Shown: piece after piece, positions 1 through 13,015 of the stretch
Layout of the letters: each line of letters starts with the position of its first letter
How positions within the stretch are numbered: position 1 is the stretch's first letter
Assembly (NCBI GenBank): GCA_946406115.1
Contig: OX291551.1
Location: forward strand, 9,858,001-9,922,000
Origin: Apoda limacodes
Taxonomy: Eukaryota > Arthropoda > Insecta > Lepidoptera > Limacodidae
Length of the DNA stretch: 64,000 nt
Direction of reading: 5' to 3'
Program-made: the position numbers and the translations under genes
The notes under the pieces: model-generated
The model's input: only the letters and a program-made list of their open reading frames with translations
Databases searched by the model: none
What the model was told of the DNA's origin: nothing

Positions 1-1031
1 CGAATTTTTATTTTATCCATGGCGCCAAAAACTACCACACTTTCACAAAAACAAAACACTATCAAAAAACAAAAGACTGATTTTGATTTTCAAATCCACA
101 GATAATTAAATCTGAAAATGCTGGTTTTAAAAATCTCCTCTTTTATAGGAAAACAACTTTTATAACATTACAAAACTGTCAAAATGTTTCAATTGTAAAT
201 ACATATAATTTTACATTAATTATACTTACTTTTTTATTAATATCGTTTGTTTTAATGAATTGTGTCTAAAGGCGCCCTTTTCACAGAGGATGATGAAAGT
301 AAAGTGTATCACTGGTTCACAAAATATTTATAGCTCGGGCGACGTATATTGAATCCCTCACTACACCCAGGATCCTATTTACTCTAGAATCCTTCGCTAC
401 GTTCTGGATTTAAAATTGCGCTCTTGACATAAAAATACTAATTTTGTCCCTTGTAATTCAATCTATATACTACTCTAGTTGTTTCAATATTACAGATTGT
501 ATTTAGCTAGATATGTTGTTGTGTACGTCCTTCGGGTTTCGTTCATCGAAATAAAGGAATTAATCCTATAAAGGTGGTCTGCTGAACGTTATCTTGTATC
601 AATGTTATTGAATCCGAAACGCGGCTATCACTCCAACTAATGGCTCCATGCACAAGCTCAACTAGCAATTGAATTAGTTCTTTACATCGACTGACGGCTT
701 TGACCAAAGTGAATGGATTCACAGAAACGCAGTTTAAGTTATAAATCAGGGTTTATTTATTATCTGACTATAAAACGAAAGCTATAGTGTTCAAGCTTCA
801 TATTATATATACATAATGACATATTTTTTTTGTAAAATTACTGAATGAAAATAAAGTTGTGTTTCCAATCACTTGCATGAAGGAACGAAATCAAACAAGC
901 AATGTAGGTAATTAAGACTATGTGTAGAAAATGCGTTTATTATTTAATTTAGCTTTCTGTGTGAAAATGGTTTTAGGATATACTTTGATATTTATCTGAG
1001 TTAGCAATGATTTCTTGACAAATCTGGTTAA
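1..1031. other. AT-rich stretch, no gene seen
   Basis: No open frame, tRNA-like fold or recognisable repeat could be supported. The sequence is AT-rich with short homopolymer runs. Confidence 0.5.
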
Positions 1032-2330
1032 TTTTTTTTATACAACTAAGATGGCAAACAAGCTTGAGGCCTGCCTAGTGGTAAGCGTTCACCACAGCTT
1101 ATTGACGCTTGCAACACCAGGGGCATCACTAGCGCGTTGCTGACTCTTCAAAAATCTAATAACTTTTTTCTTGAAGAACTCCAAACTGTAGTCCTTAGAG
1201 AAAACCTTGGCAGGGAGCTCATTCTACAGCCTAAGCGTTCGCAGGAGGAAGTTTCTCTCAAACCGCACCACACACTCCCGAGGGACGTTAGCACGGCCCA
1301 TGATTACATGGATATATAATGATTAATAAATTACATGGAATAAGCGTCTCCACTACTGTCGTCTGCATAGCAATGTATGTTGTTAATGAATAGCATGTAA
1401 TTGATATGCAGTAGAAACAGCGTAGACAGCACAGAGCCTTGCGAGACACCAACATTAATGTCCATGCAATCAGAGCAACTACCGTCAACCACGACTCTTA
1501 TGCGTCAGCCGGACGAAAAGCCACCTATTTGCACAAACTTTTGGATATTCCGTTATATGGCAACTTCGATAGAAGACCCCGGTGCCAGACCCGATCGAAC
1601 GCCTTCGCTATGTCCAGGCTATATGCCAATGCCTCGCCCTGACTATCCATGGCTAGTGCTCATCGGTGTGTGAGATACACTAGAAGGTCACCAGCCGAGC
1701 GACCAAATCGTATTATTTTAGGTATCTTAGATTTTTTAGTGTTTTGATTACACGCTAATCCTCCTCTGGAGAGGTGAGAAGTAATAGCGATGCCTATTAT
1801 TCGATCGCCCTTTCTAGGCAGCGGGTGCACATTCACAGTTTTTCATGCTGACGGGAATGACTGTGTTGTAGCAGAGTATGGAGAGCGCATAAGTACAGGA
1901 CATAACATAAAAGCACACTGTTTAAGTACCACTTCTGTTATACCGTCTGGCCCACTCGACTTATGAACGTCTAGAGAAAGCAACGCCCGCTAGATTTTCC
2001 GCTGTGTTACGGAGATTTCCGGCATAGTCTTACCGCACCACGGTGTAGTAGGTGGTACAGCGCCTTCGTCGTTCATATTCGAGTTAGAGGCAAAGAGACT
2101 ACTAAGTAGATCGGCTTTCTCCTTAGCACTATGGGCCAAGTCACTATCAGTCTTTCGCAGTGGTATAGCAAGAGTTTCATTTGACAGCTTTAGCAAGTGA
2201 CCAGAAAGCACGGCTCCTAGTGGAATAACTCGCAAGTCGCTCACCTTTTTTGCTGCTGAATTGGAATTTAGCTCTGGCAGTTGCTTTCTTACTGAACCTA
2301 GAGGCAACATTTAATCTGCGTTTTAATATT
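1032..2330 (-). pseudogene. LINE-A copy 1: broken non-LTR retrotransposon (RT and 3' end), internally deleted
   Basis: The minus strand reads a non-LTR retrotransposon of the same family as the copy at 53843-55169. The 3' end (a T-run at 1032-1039 on the plus strand, the poly(A) side) and 1040-1280 match that copy's tail. Around 1288 about 640 bp of the better copy is missing, and some 35 bp unrelated to it lies near 1300-1340. From 1345 to 1700 the match resumes in the RT domain, with the reading FDRVWH intact in frame. From 1740 to 2310 the minus strand still gives RT N-terminal and linker residues, including a SSGPDGI-like motif near 1945-1965 and a 106-codon open stretch (1990-2310). Several stops and frameshifts make it non-functional. 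I place the family in the Jockey/CR1 group of LINEs from the RT motifs; the clade name is an inference. The 5' end is uncertain. Confidence 0.8.
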
Positions 2331-3010
2331 AATTTCGCTTTGCCAACATTTTGTCGTTAAGGATGTACTTAGGTAATCAAATTTATGCTTTATAAAGGTA
2401 TAGATAAGCGCTTGGAATATTACTGAATTACAATACAGTAAACATTCATCTTCAACCCGGATTTCAAACCTAGGACTTTCGCGTAGACGCCATAATATTC
2501 ATCTGCGTATTAAATATAGTAAGCGTATTTTCACTACGCTATATTAATTTTAATAGCCATTTAAATGTAGACAATTTTACTCCATCAAATTTCCTTAATG
2601 GTGAAAGGGGTTGATAACTAATTTATTACTTAAGCTAATCGTTATGATCTATTCTCACGTACATGGATGATGATAAAACTCTTTGCTAAAAAATTGTTGG
2701 TATGTATTTCAGCCATAATTTATTAAAACTAGTTAAAGTTAATAATTTTAATTAATTTGGTAAAAAATATTGTTTGGTAACTTGGCTGCCCTGCAATGTT
2801 TCTATGAAAGGGAGTGGGCAGGGTTCAGGGTAGTTTCATATAAGTTAAGTATAGGGTTTGATAATAATCAAAAAGTTTGTTTTTAAGCTATATAACTATG
2901 AGCTTGTTTGTCAGAGTCAATCTAAAAAGCGGCATTATAAGGTTATGACGATCGGAGAGACTGATGGATGGACAGACTTACGGAAGGACATGAATGACAA
3001 AACTATAAAG

Positions 3011-3400
3011 GTACTCTCCACACTCGCGCGTGATTCACTCTCGAAGCCGCGACGAATGAGTGTGGATATGACTGGCATATTTTTCGTAGCTTCACGCCTC
3101 GTTTCTGCCTCATTTGCCGATAATTATGTGCCGCGGACGTTGTCTTTGTATTTTAATAACGGTTTGAACGTGCTTAAAATGATCGTGCATTAGACCAGTT
3201 ACTGAAACTGCCATTTTTATATTTTTAAATCGCCAAAGCGCAAAGTAGTCCCGCAGCAGCAGCAGCATCTTTGGCGTCCATTTTTGTCAAGCGCGCGAAC
3301 CATACTGTGAACCAGGCGCGAACCTCTGTGAGAGTGGAAGAGTGGCAGTTCTTGCCGCGATAATTTTTCGGCGAACATAGCGCGAGAGTGTGGAGAAGCT
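3011..3400. mobile_element. MITE-like element with short terminal inverted repeats
   Basis: TCTCCACACTCGCGCG at about 3015-3030 faces an inverted partner at 3381-3396, matching at 15 of 16 bases. The enclosed 390 bp is GC-richer than its flanks and has no transposase. The 111-codon frame at 2858-3193 runs across the left end and has no family signature. Target-site duplications were not identified, so the superfamily is unknown. Confidence 0.6.
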
Positions 3401-4079
3401 TTAAGGGTTTGGGATCCTAAAAATATATTTCATTGGTTACATATTTTCTTGACCAGTAAATTTCAGAAAAAATGTTCCTATTGTAAAAAAAATACAATAT
3501 GATCCTCATTTTTGCTTGACCCGTCACATACGGTTTTCCTTACTTTTAATATTACTTAATATTACCTTGTGTTATTTTATAGTAACAAAAAGCGCTTGCG
3601 CTAAACATTACCTGTATCGGGTACAGTTTTGCATCATGATTAACATGTTCCTTAAGCACCCCCAAAACCCCTGACATGGGTTATTTGATGTGTGTGTCCG
3701 TGCTTTGGAGATTGACTACTCTCCTAAACCAAATCTAAGTTCCGGCACTAAGGGGGCTTCATTATCAGGCGCTGAATGAGCCATCAGAGAGACTCAGGTG
3801 AGCAGTTAGCTACATTTTTACTTCTTTATAGAACAATCTAGAAAACTACATACTTTTTGTTACAGAGTTACCACCTATATTTTATTTTTTTAAGGGAAAA
3901 CGTCTTATACCTTTTTTCTGTTAGGTTTAACAACCTGTAAATATTTGGATATAGAATAAAGAACGTATAAAGGAAGTGCTACACAGATATTGTTGTAAGA
4001 AGTTTTTTTCAGGATGAAACCTTATATCTAACTTTACTAAAATGCTAATTAGAAACAGGTAACTGAGATAGGAACAGTA

Positions 4080-4450
4080 TATTTAGGGTCCCGCACCCGA
4101 AGCGTGCCAACGGAGCTGTATGAAAGCCTCTATCTTTTGAAACGTATTACGTAAAATGCTAAAACTCTTACAAAATATGTATTATAATGGCGCATTTTCT
4201 GTATTTTAATAAAAATATAAATAGTAAAAAATTGACGGGGATCCCCATACAAGACATACGTTTTTGTTGTTTTTGCTCTATTGTATAAAACTGTAATATA
4301 CACGAGCTTCAAGCTTAAATAAAATTATAGTGTGAGCTTTATACTAAAACAAATAATAATAAAAATCGATCAATTGCAAGTCAGTCTCGTGCTTTATGCT
4401 ATGGTACGGAACCGTCAGTGCGTGAGTTAGACTCGGCCTAGGCTGGATTT
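4080..4450 (-). repeat. CCGGCC-family dispersed repeat, decayed copy
   Basis: Near 4401-4450 the plus strand reads TATGGTACGGAACCGTCAGT followed by a degraded form of the complement of the CCGGCCAAGTGCGAG start. Internal sequence around 4240-4280 (ACGTTTTTGTTGTTTTTGCT) also occurs in the copy at 47820-48316. The 5S-like segment of the longer copies is not recognisable here. Confidence 0.5.
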
Positions 4451-6212
4451 TTTAAAGTAGAAATTAACAGCATCTACATAATCAAAAAAATATATAAGGT
4501 AACTATTATCATTACCCATAATTTTCATAGGAGGAAATCAGATAGGAGCTGGACTGCTGATCTCGAATCCAAGTCGTCGTGTAGGTCGTTGCCCTCAGAA
4601 ATGTTAATACTCTTTCATATCTATTGAACCTATTATACCAAGAATTGAAACTGTAATATTATACGTATTTTCAAAACATTCACAAAAGACACGTGAATTC
4701 CTTTGAATACAATGATCAAACATATTTCAAACGATTCGCTATTAAACTTTTATACGAGTATGTTGTAGGTACTCCTACAGCTTCTTTCATTTACCTTCTA
4801 GTATTTTTTCTACAAGTTTGAAATATACTTCTGGAAGAAAGAAGATAAAGGTTGTAAGAATATCAATGTCTTTTGCATTCAATCAAATTGATTTTTGATT
4901 GCTTACGGGAGCAATGATTTTATCGTTTCATATCGAAATTCAGATAATATAAACATTTTGTTTATAGCAAAGACACAGTCAAAAGATTGCTAGTAAAAAA
5001 GAACTAGGAGCACATAGAATTACAAGAATTGGTAGCCCCTTGTGACAATTCTGTAACAAACTAAAAAAAGTCTAAGGCTCGATGCATACGGAATCTCTCG
5101 CTCAAACAAATATTTCAATTTTCCCTACTTCGACTATATCTGATCTGATTCATCAGTTAATTCTGAATTTTACCCGGAAGCAACCAGAGCATGCTCTTGT
5201 TTCTCCGAACACCCGGTCCGTTCATTTTTCAGCATGAATGGGCGGAGCCTTTCAATAACGTATGCAGTTGTATGAAGCTGACTACAGGACACCTCGTTCC
5301 AGGCGCTTCCGGACACATTTTGCACCAGTGTGACGACAGACTCATTGCTGATAGGACGTGTGCGTGCGCATTTACAAAAAACTAAAATAGTCGATTCTGT
5401 TCGTTTTTATCAACAATCATGCAGCTACGTACAAAATCTCAACTGAAGATAATGTTTTCATTTTTAACAAAAAGTTACGCTTGATTTCTCTCCGGATCCA
5501 AACCAGCCGGATGTAGTCGATATTCGATCCACCACCTAACACAGAGATGCTACTGGCATGTTATTAATTGTATTTTTAAGTACTTAAAACTAGCACGACT
5601 ACACTTAGGTATTATTTTTAATTGTTACTAAAGAAACAAACTAGAACTAAAATAAATTTAGCTGTCAAATTTTATTAAACAAATAGAATATTTGATGTGA
5701 TGACGGTATCTGAAACTCTAGCTAGGATAAGATAATTTAATAATAATAATTTAAAAACTTTTATTACATACCGTATATTTAGCCGTTACCGTTTATTAAT
5801 ATTTCGGTAAAGAATTTTTTACAATAATTCAATATATTTTTAAACTACCTTCTTTTCCACACCTTGATAAGGTTGGTGTTAAAACATAGAACGAGTTTCT
5901 TCCAGCGATGTTTGTGTTTGAAGAAACTTTGAAGAAAATTTAATTTGGAAGACTTCTTTCTCTCTATAAGTATTCATTATGCGAATTAAAATTAAGATTT
6001 TTATTTTTAGATTTAAAATTCCCAATTGACAAGGATCTGTAAACATCGATAAACTAAATATAGTTGCGCCGTTGTCATATTTCATAAAGAGGATCAGCAT
6101 TGCGATATATTCTTATTTAAGTTGCGATATTATACGAAACACAGCTTGCATGGCTTTTTACACGTTATGTTTATTTAATAGATACCAATCCAAATTATGT
6201 TTTATTTTTATT
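4451..6212. other. No gene seen
   Basis: AT-rich sequence. A 64-codon frame at 5191-5385 lies in a slightly GC-richer patch but matches nothing I recognise and has no supporting splice or start context. A 1.7-kb gap in the annotation is the honest call. Confidence 0.45.
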
Positions 6213-6409
6213 GACGTGACAACGTCTTATAAATTGGTTTGCCGGGTGACACTTCAAGAAACTGCGTTACGCTCCGCTCACGTTATGCGCTCACAATGAG
6301 AGCGAGTGAGAGGCACGCGCCCGCCTAAGAGCGAGAGAGACAGACATAAAATCATTGTCACGTAAAACTTTCGCCCGTATACCGACTTTACAGGCAACCA
6401 GTTTTTTTT
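6213..6409 (+). repeat. 197-bp dispersed repeat, copy 1 of 3 identical copies
   Basis: The unit runs from GACGTGACAACGTC to a GGCAACCAG end followed by a T-run. Read base by base it is identical to 49525-49721 (same strand) and to the reverse complement of 26171-26366, while the flanks differ. ACGTGACAA near the left end is matched by an inverted TTGTCACGT about 140 bp downstream, but there are no true terminal inverted repeats and no coding frame. Both ends abut T-rich sequence, so a clean target-site duplication cannot be called. It may be a SINE or MITE; the class is undetermined. Confidence 0.9.
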
Positions 6410-7074
6410 AATACGTCTATGTCGCAAAAATTGCAGTAAAGCAATGATATTCATTTCAAATGAAAAAGGCACTTTTCTAATTTACACAGTAAAAATGAAT
6501 CAATAAAAATATACATTCAATTAACAACTTTAACCTTAACAGATCTTACTTACGAAAATTGCATTAAATTTTAAAGGTGACAGATTTATCTTTACCTGCT
6601 CGTACTCTCGACTGGAAACTCCATATATCCATTTTTAAATGCAAAAAATGTAAATTACCAATGCTTTCTTAAAAGCTAGGTTTGAATTAATCTAAAACTG
6701 ATCTAAGGGATCTCTACAAAACGACTTCTGGTTTTGGCGAGTCACTAAAATCTGCTGAGAATAATTCGGCCATTACAGCAATTTCCGAGGCGGAGACGCA
6801 GACGCACGCTCAGACGATCGTAAAAGTGAAATATTATTACTACGCTCGCTGAATTTCAACAATAGTATTTGCTTCAAATTGTAGAATTTGTGCCCTAAAT
6901 CATAGCTACTTTGAAAGTAAAAAATATGCTCTTAAATTATATTACTTTACCACAACGTTGTACTCCCATATATGTATAAAATATGTTATGTTCGAATTAG
7001 GAAATCTGCGATAGATTTAATTGTCGTTTCTAAATACAGAATCAATATATGTCATCGTAGTGGTTAGTATCAAA

Positions 7075-7109
7075 AAGCTTATATATTGGTGGTATCAATA
7101 TATAAGCTT
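7075..7109. other. Perfect 14-bp stem-loop
   Basis: AAGCTTATATATTG (7075-7088) and its exact reverse complement (7096-7109) enclose a 7-nt loop. GGTTAGTATC occurs directly on both sides (about 7062-7071 and 7113-7122). The function is unknown. Confidence 0.7.
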
Positions 7110-7305
7110 CTGGGTTAGTATCTACTTTAGGGTTGTTACAGAAAATTGTCGTAAAAGCCCTTTTGGTTTTTTCCGTCTAAATGTCACAGTACCACTATGC
7201 TAAAAAATCGTAGAAAGGCTTATTTTAATTAAAAGATGTTTACATTTCAAAGAAACGATTTTAGCTAGCTAACGAAAAAATAATATTTTTATAAACAATA
7301 ATAAA

Positions 7306-7530
7306 AAACCGGCCAAGTGCGAGTCTGGCTAGCGCACCGAGGGTTCCGTACGAACTTATTATATGCTCTTAGGTCAACGGGAAGTACCCCATAGATTTTG
7401 ATTTATTTTTGTCACAATATGCGATAAAAATTACCGTATTTTGGGCATAGGTAATTCTTTTTTACATTGACTTAGAAGCTTGATTTTTTTACAACATAGA
7501 GTGCCCGTGGACAGTCCCTAAAGCCATCGA
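7306..7530 (+). repeat. CCGGCC-family dispersed repeat, 5' part
   Basis: Begins AAAAACCGGCCAAGTGCGAG and continues through GAGGGTTCCGTACG. The following 150 bp (preference for CCCCATAGATTTTGAT, CACAATATGCGA, CCGTATTTTGGG) matches the reverse complement of 60440-60670, so both belong to the same subfamily. The right end is missing or decayed. Confidence 0.75.
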
Positions 7531-8409
7531 CTGCTAAGCATAAAAACAATTAAACATTATTATTTTTACATTATTATTAAAACAGACATTATGGCGTATA
7601 AAACATGTAGCTAATTGTTCTCTTCTGAATGCACTGCGAGATAGATTTGCATGCGGATTTCAGTGGTTTGCTACAGATTTGTTGCGGTTTGTTCCCGCAC
7701 GGAATTTTAACACACTACGCACTTAAGTGTAGTAAACCTCACACACTACGCAAAAACATCCACAGTTCGAGCTTAAATTGCGGTAAAGAAATGTTGTCAC
7801 TTCACGTTTTACAGAGTCTTTTTTTTTTATTTTTACTGATAGACTCCAACTCGTAAGGTTTAAGTGAATTTAAGGCCAATAAATTTTATCAAATTCTGTA
7901 AAATTCAAATTTAAAGCCCGCACAAAATCTGATGCGTTACGATTTTAAATACGCACCGCAACACGCCGCGCCGCAGTGTACCCAGCCTTAGAATGTCGAG
8001 TTAACAACTAAAGTGCGCGTGATATACGTTCAAATATGGCGAAAAGCGGAACTACATAGTTACCACATATCATTTTGTTTTTCTTATTCATAGTAGCGCC
8101 TTTCCCATGCAGAAACTTACGTGGCGTGCAATGTTAACAAACATTTTAATAGGTCGTCTAAGTAGCCACAAATTATAAAATTGCACACGCTAGTTAACAC
8201 TGGTTTTATTCTTAAATGCTGCTCAAATTTAAATAGGACCATTCTGGAGGTAGCCCTTTCCATATATGTAAAAATCGTATAAAGCCTGAGGTAAGATTCA
8301 GGCCATGTTCTCGTCTTCACTTGAATCCACTTCAAGTCATCTTCAGATATCTCAAGTTCAAATGTCTTTATTATTAAGATAAATTAAAAGTGTAAAGTAT
8401 GTACATAAA

Positions 8410-8545
8410 CAACTCAGCTGGTAGTTTAACATGTGTGGCCACGTCTAGACGGTACATATGTCTTTGTGCTAAGAAAATTCATCTTACGTTAATACTCTCT
8501 TGTGGATTTTATTGCCCACCTGCTCAATCTTACTCTAGCACATTT
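8410..8545 (+). repeat. Dispersed repeat fragment, partner at 49027-49145
   Basis: A stretch centred on GTCTAGACGGTAC and a following ATTCATCT(T/A)ACGTTAATA recurs in the same orientation and spacing near 49045-49110. It is diverged. No class can be assigned. Confidence 0.4.
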
Positions 8546-8972
8546 TCAATCGTGCATAGTAGTTTCGATATCCGTTTTTTATTTTTTTCTGGACAATATT
8601 TAAAACAATTACTTTTCGCAACTATCAACATTACACTGATTTGGTTGAACTGATTTAATATTGCGTAAATTCCACCGTTTTTGCATGTCTAATGGTAATT
8701 TGTCCACAAGGACAAGACGAAAACAAAACAGTCCTTACAGCATTTACTTCAACCACATCAGAAGATAATGGTCAGGTCCATTTATTTAGTATAAGATACA
8801 GTGTGTCGTAAGAGGTCTGACGACTTAAGACCAAAAAAATGTTCATCATTACACAAATGGTTTATTTGGCAGGGATTAATTTGCTTCCCTAGGCTGGCCT
8901 GGTTGCTTCACCTAAAAGTGCAAAACATAATAGTAATATGCATATAATTTTTTTATATTTTTATTCAATTGC

Positions 8973-8990
8973 CATATATATATATATATT
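8973..8990. repeat. (TA)n microsatellite
   Basis: About eight TA units. Confidence 0.9.
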
Positions 8991-9059
8991 GCTTACATAA
9001 TGATAAAAAAATAGTTAAGCAAAACAGCAATATTTGGTATACCTACAAATAAACATTTA

Positions 9060-9201
9060 GGCTGGGTGGCACCAACGAACTTAAACGTTAAACAGCCGTC
9101 AAAAATTGCGATTGTATAAAATTTGCATTTAAATTCTATAATATAGCCCATATTTATTTTTGACGACTGGTTAACGTCAAAGATAGTTCGTTGACCCAGC
9201 C
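9060..9201. mobile_element. 142-bp MITE, PIF/Harbinger-like
   Basis: The ends are GGCTGGGTGGCACCAACGAA and the inverted CCCAGCC. With one 4-nt gap the two arms pair for roughly 45 bp, through the GTTAA and CGTCAAAAAT segments. TTA lies immediately outside both ends (9057-9059 and 9202-9204), the 3-bp target duplication of PIF/Harbinger elements. It has no coding capacity. Short GGCTGGG-type MITEs are common in Lepidoptera. Confidence 0.85.
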
Positions 9202-9674
9202 TTAAAATATCAAACTGCCGTGGTGTCCTTTTTATGACGTGAAAGTATATGTAACAAAATAGCTTAATTTAGGTTTCATACTTCTTATTTTGTAATTTTA
9301 ACTAAATAAACTATCAGGACCAGAACATCTGTTAAAGTAAAATATTGTACCTAAGGGTAAGAACACTATGAGAAATGCACCTGAGAGCTTATTAGCAACA
9401 GACTTGAGTACGCCGGACTCTGGAATTCAAGAGAAAAGTTTAGTGTGCCAAATGCATGACTAAGGAAACGAGATGAATAAATACAGAATCTTGTGCGCAA
9501 GAAAGGGATAAGTATAGTTTCCATTTCCAAGATAATGCGAGAATATCGAAAAATAATTGTTAAAAAATCACGACCCAGATTGATGTCTAAACCTTGTTTT
9601 TTTAAAAATGAAAATCTTATATTCTTAAAAAGGTTTTAAGTAGGACCTGCTAAATAAACTTTATAGAGCACTCT

Positions 9675-10457
9675 CAAGTAAAATATACGCAATCATGTTT
9701 TGCGCTCTGTATATACGACCTCCAGTATATACACTTTTTTGTGTTTTTCTTCTGTATTCTGTAAATTTAGATAAATCCTTGCTGAAAGATCAAATTTATT
9801 GCGTATATGCTCTCTGAAACAAAAAATACAATTTTCAAAATTTAAATGAATTCTTAGTCAAATCTACTTCTTGCGCGAAGGATTTTAGATCAAAAGTGTT
9901 AAATTATTGTTGATTGCTGGATTTTATTTCCATTTTTAGGAGAAAACATCCTGCAAAACATACTTTTTTAAACTCGAAAACAAATAAAATAACTAAAGCA
10001 TGCTATGAACTAGTAGTTTATGACTAAGCCATAAAAAGAGACGGCTCATATTTTTGTAATTATTGCAAGTAAAGTATACGCAATCATGTTTTGCGCTCTG
10101 TATATACGACCTCCAGTATATACACTTTTTTGTGTTTTTCTTCTGTATTCTGTAATTTTAGATAAATCCTTGCTGAAAAATCAAATTTATTGCGTATATG
10201 CTATATGAAACAAAAAATCCAATTTTTTAAATTTAAATGAAATCTTAGTCAAATCTACTTCTTGCACGAAGGATTTTAGATCAAAAGTGTTAAATTATTG
10301 TTGATTGCTGGATTTTACTTCCATTTTTAGGAGAAAACATCCTGCAAAACATACTTTTTTAAACTCGAACACAAATAAAATAACTAAAGCATGCTATGAA
10401 CTAGTAGTTTATGACTATGCCATAAAAAGAGACGGCTCATATTTTTGTAATTATTGC
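9675..10457. repeat. Tandem duplication, two units of about 391 bp
   Basis: The block 9675-10065 is repeated almost exactly at 10066-10457, including TACGCAATCATGTTTTGCGC, CTTGC(G/A)CGAAGGATTTTAG and GAGACGGCTCATATTTTTG. Only scattered substitutions separate the units. Neither unit contains a gene. This is either a young segmental tandem duplication or a two-copy remnant of a satellite. Confidence 0.92.
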
Positions 10458-12835
10458 AAATAACCTCTACTTAATACTAGCTCTTTTCTCGCTCTAATAA
10501 ATTAAATACATAGAATGGAAATTTAAATAAATTTAATATCGTGTAGCGTATAGCCAATTTTGCCATACAATGTTCAAGATAATTTAATTTTGAAATTTAA
10601 ATATTTAATGATGCCTAAAAGTGAAATTTTCTTTACTTAAAAGGGAAACTTCAAATTAAAGGACTTGGTATTTTATGACGTTAAGATCGAGTTCAACGCT
10701 TAGTTCACATAGTAACGTTGTTAATTTTTAATCATTAATATTAATTCTACTTGTATGACTTACATACGAACATACACAAATAAATTGCTTATTGTAAGAA
10801 ATGTTTTGGTAACTAACTAAGTATGACCCTATTATCCTCAAACTGTGCATTCGGAAAATCAAATCCAATCCCAATAATTACGTAACTAGAGAAAACTAAC
10901 CAGAGGTTAATGTTTTCCTATCGCTGTTTTTCCTCATAAGACTTTGTGTTGATGAGTCACGATTTAGTCATTAATGTAGTGATATATATGGTGACCCTTA
11001 CAAGTTAAGCTTTGTCTTAGCTCGTTTGCGCTAAGCTTATTTTGTCGTTGGTTGGATTTGTCTAAATCGTAGGGCTCCGAGCTCGATTATATTTATTCTA
11101 CTAAGACGCGAAGCCTTTACTTAGCTCTACCTTAATAAACCACTTGTGCTAGAAGTCATTTGTAGTAAAAACGCAAAGTTACTTACTTGTATACTTACAA
11201 GAAGATAGGGAAAAGGTTCGATATTATGCAACGAGTTTAATTTATATATGTAGCAATTGACGTTTAAAAGTGGAATGCTTAGACCATTTAGCTGGAATGA
11301 TTTACTCAGGGCGGCGGGATGTCAGTGGATGCAATAACTAATTTTTTGAAAAATTTCAATAAGAGACATAGGTCGAGCAACGGACACCTAGAAGTTGATA
11401 TGTTAACAAACACGTTGAAAACTAAAGCCTGCATGCTACTTTTAAGAGAATAAATACACTTGGCGGCGCCTGCCAGCGGGCTTCATACAAACGAATTTCT
11501 CACTTATTTTTGACATTTGCTGATCAAACACGACGAAATTTTGAAGACATATTCTAGTAATAAATATCTAGGTCTGCAGTGTGCCAGTTTCCTATCAAAT
11601 TTTATAAGTCAAAAGTTATACAGGATTCAAGTATTTCATGGTTTTATGAAAGATTTCAAGTTAAAGTGGCCAACGCTTGTATAGTGAAATTGAAACAAAA
11701 GTTGGTTCCATTTTTATATTACAAATTCGAACGCTCGAGCACTCGAGCGGCCAGCTAAAACATTGCGGGTCATCTCTGATACTATACTGCAAGTACGATT
11801 TATCCAAACCAAGCTTATGCAAGATATAGTATATTCAATAATACAATGTCATGTAATAAGCACATTGATATCTAAGAATGACCAGGAACTACAGCTTGTG
11901 GGATTAATCCATAAAATAATAATTTCCCATCTAGCAGATACGAGGGAAAAGTGATAGCCGTAGGACAAAGAAATAAACAAAGAATTAAAATTTAAGTATC
12001 CATTTTGTATTATATTGCTCTTTGTAAGTAAATATATACAACAAAAAAAGGTTATTTCTACACATATATTTATATTTTATTTAACATTTGAAGACATTTA
12101 AATTGAGTTTTTGTAGTGTTCACCGCAAGTATTTAATTAACATGGTCAGAGTCGTCCCTCTTCAAGACACTTTCAAGGACCAGTGATTCTAGCTGACCGC
12201 ACAATTTCTCCGTGTAAACTAGGTTGTAAGTGATGAAAACAGAGCGGTTTTTATGGAATTTTATACATTAATTTCTTATAATATCCAAGTAAAATCAATA
12301 TACTTCCCAGTATTATTAACGTAGAATGCAACCTTTTGATTCCACTAAAATACTCAATTTTCTATTTTTTATTAGAAAATTGTTATTTGTTCAAAAATTG
12401 GTTTACAAATTTGTAGTTAGTTAGGTATAAGTATGTATAACGATTTTATCAATATAAATAAATATTTTCTTAGCAAGGATGCAGTCAAAAGATTAACTTC
12501 GAGTCAGTACCAGAACCTATAACAATCCTTACATATCGTGTAAGTGCAAAACAATTACTAATCAGGCTATCGAGACGAGGCCCTAGTTATGTACCTAGTG
12601 ATGTGTTTTTTAAATTCTATGAAGATTTGTGTGTTTGTAACATTGATGTACTAGGACCTCATAACTCACTCAGAGTTGTATAGGACTATTTTAAATATAG
12701 ATGCATATATATCTAAGGCAGTTGTTAACAAATAAAATCTTATAAAAATCAAGGAAACACTTTCATGGCATGTATGTTTTCTTTATTATTTGTTTTCATG
12801 AATTTGAACCATCAGCTTGAAAATTAAACCAATCC
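10458..12835. other. No gene seen; one diverged repeat inside
   Basis: AT-rich. The segment around 11555-11670 (AATATCTAGGTCTGC, GCCAGTTT, CAGGATTCAA) is repeated in diverged form at 49795-49900. The 63-codon frame at 11763-11954 has no recognisable features. Confidence 0.5.
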
Positions 12836-13015
12836 ATAAGGCGTCAGAAGCAACACTTCCCGCAGCCATCTCGGTGGTCAACAGGGGTCCCTCATATTCG
12901 CTTGGGGCCTGAGGGCCGTGACGGTCATTTCGGACCGTGGAGGGCGATCAAATGACTGACAGATTCAGAACTCCCTCGGGCTCTAGCAGGCCACAGTTTA
13001 ATACTTAGTTGTGCA
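12836..13015. other. GC-rich patch of unknown origin
   Basis: About 180 bp stand out from the AT-rich surroundings, with GCCTGAGGGCC and a short inverted CGGTC/GACCG pair. No long frame is open. It may be a fragment of an unrecognised repeat. Confidence 0.35.

Noticed and set aside
2858..3193. 111-codon frame
   Set aside because: Runs from unique DNA across the end of a MITE; no homology and no start context.
5191..5385. 64-codon frame in a GC-richer patch
   Set aside because: No recognisable domain, splice context or second exon; probably chance or a repeat.
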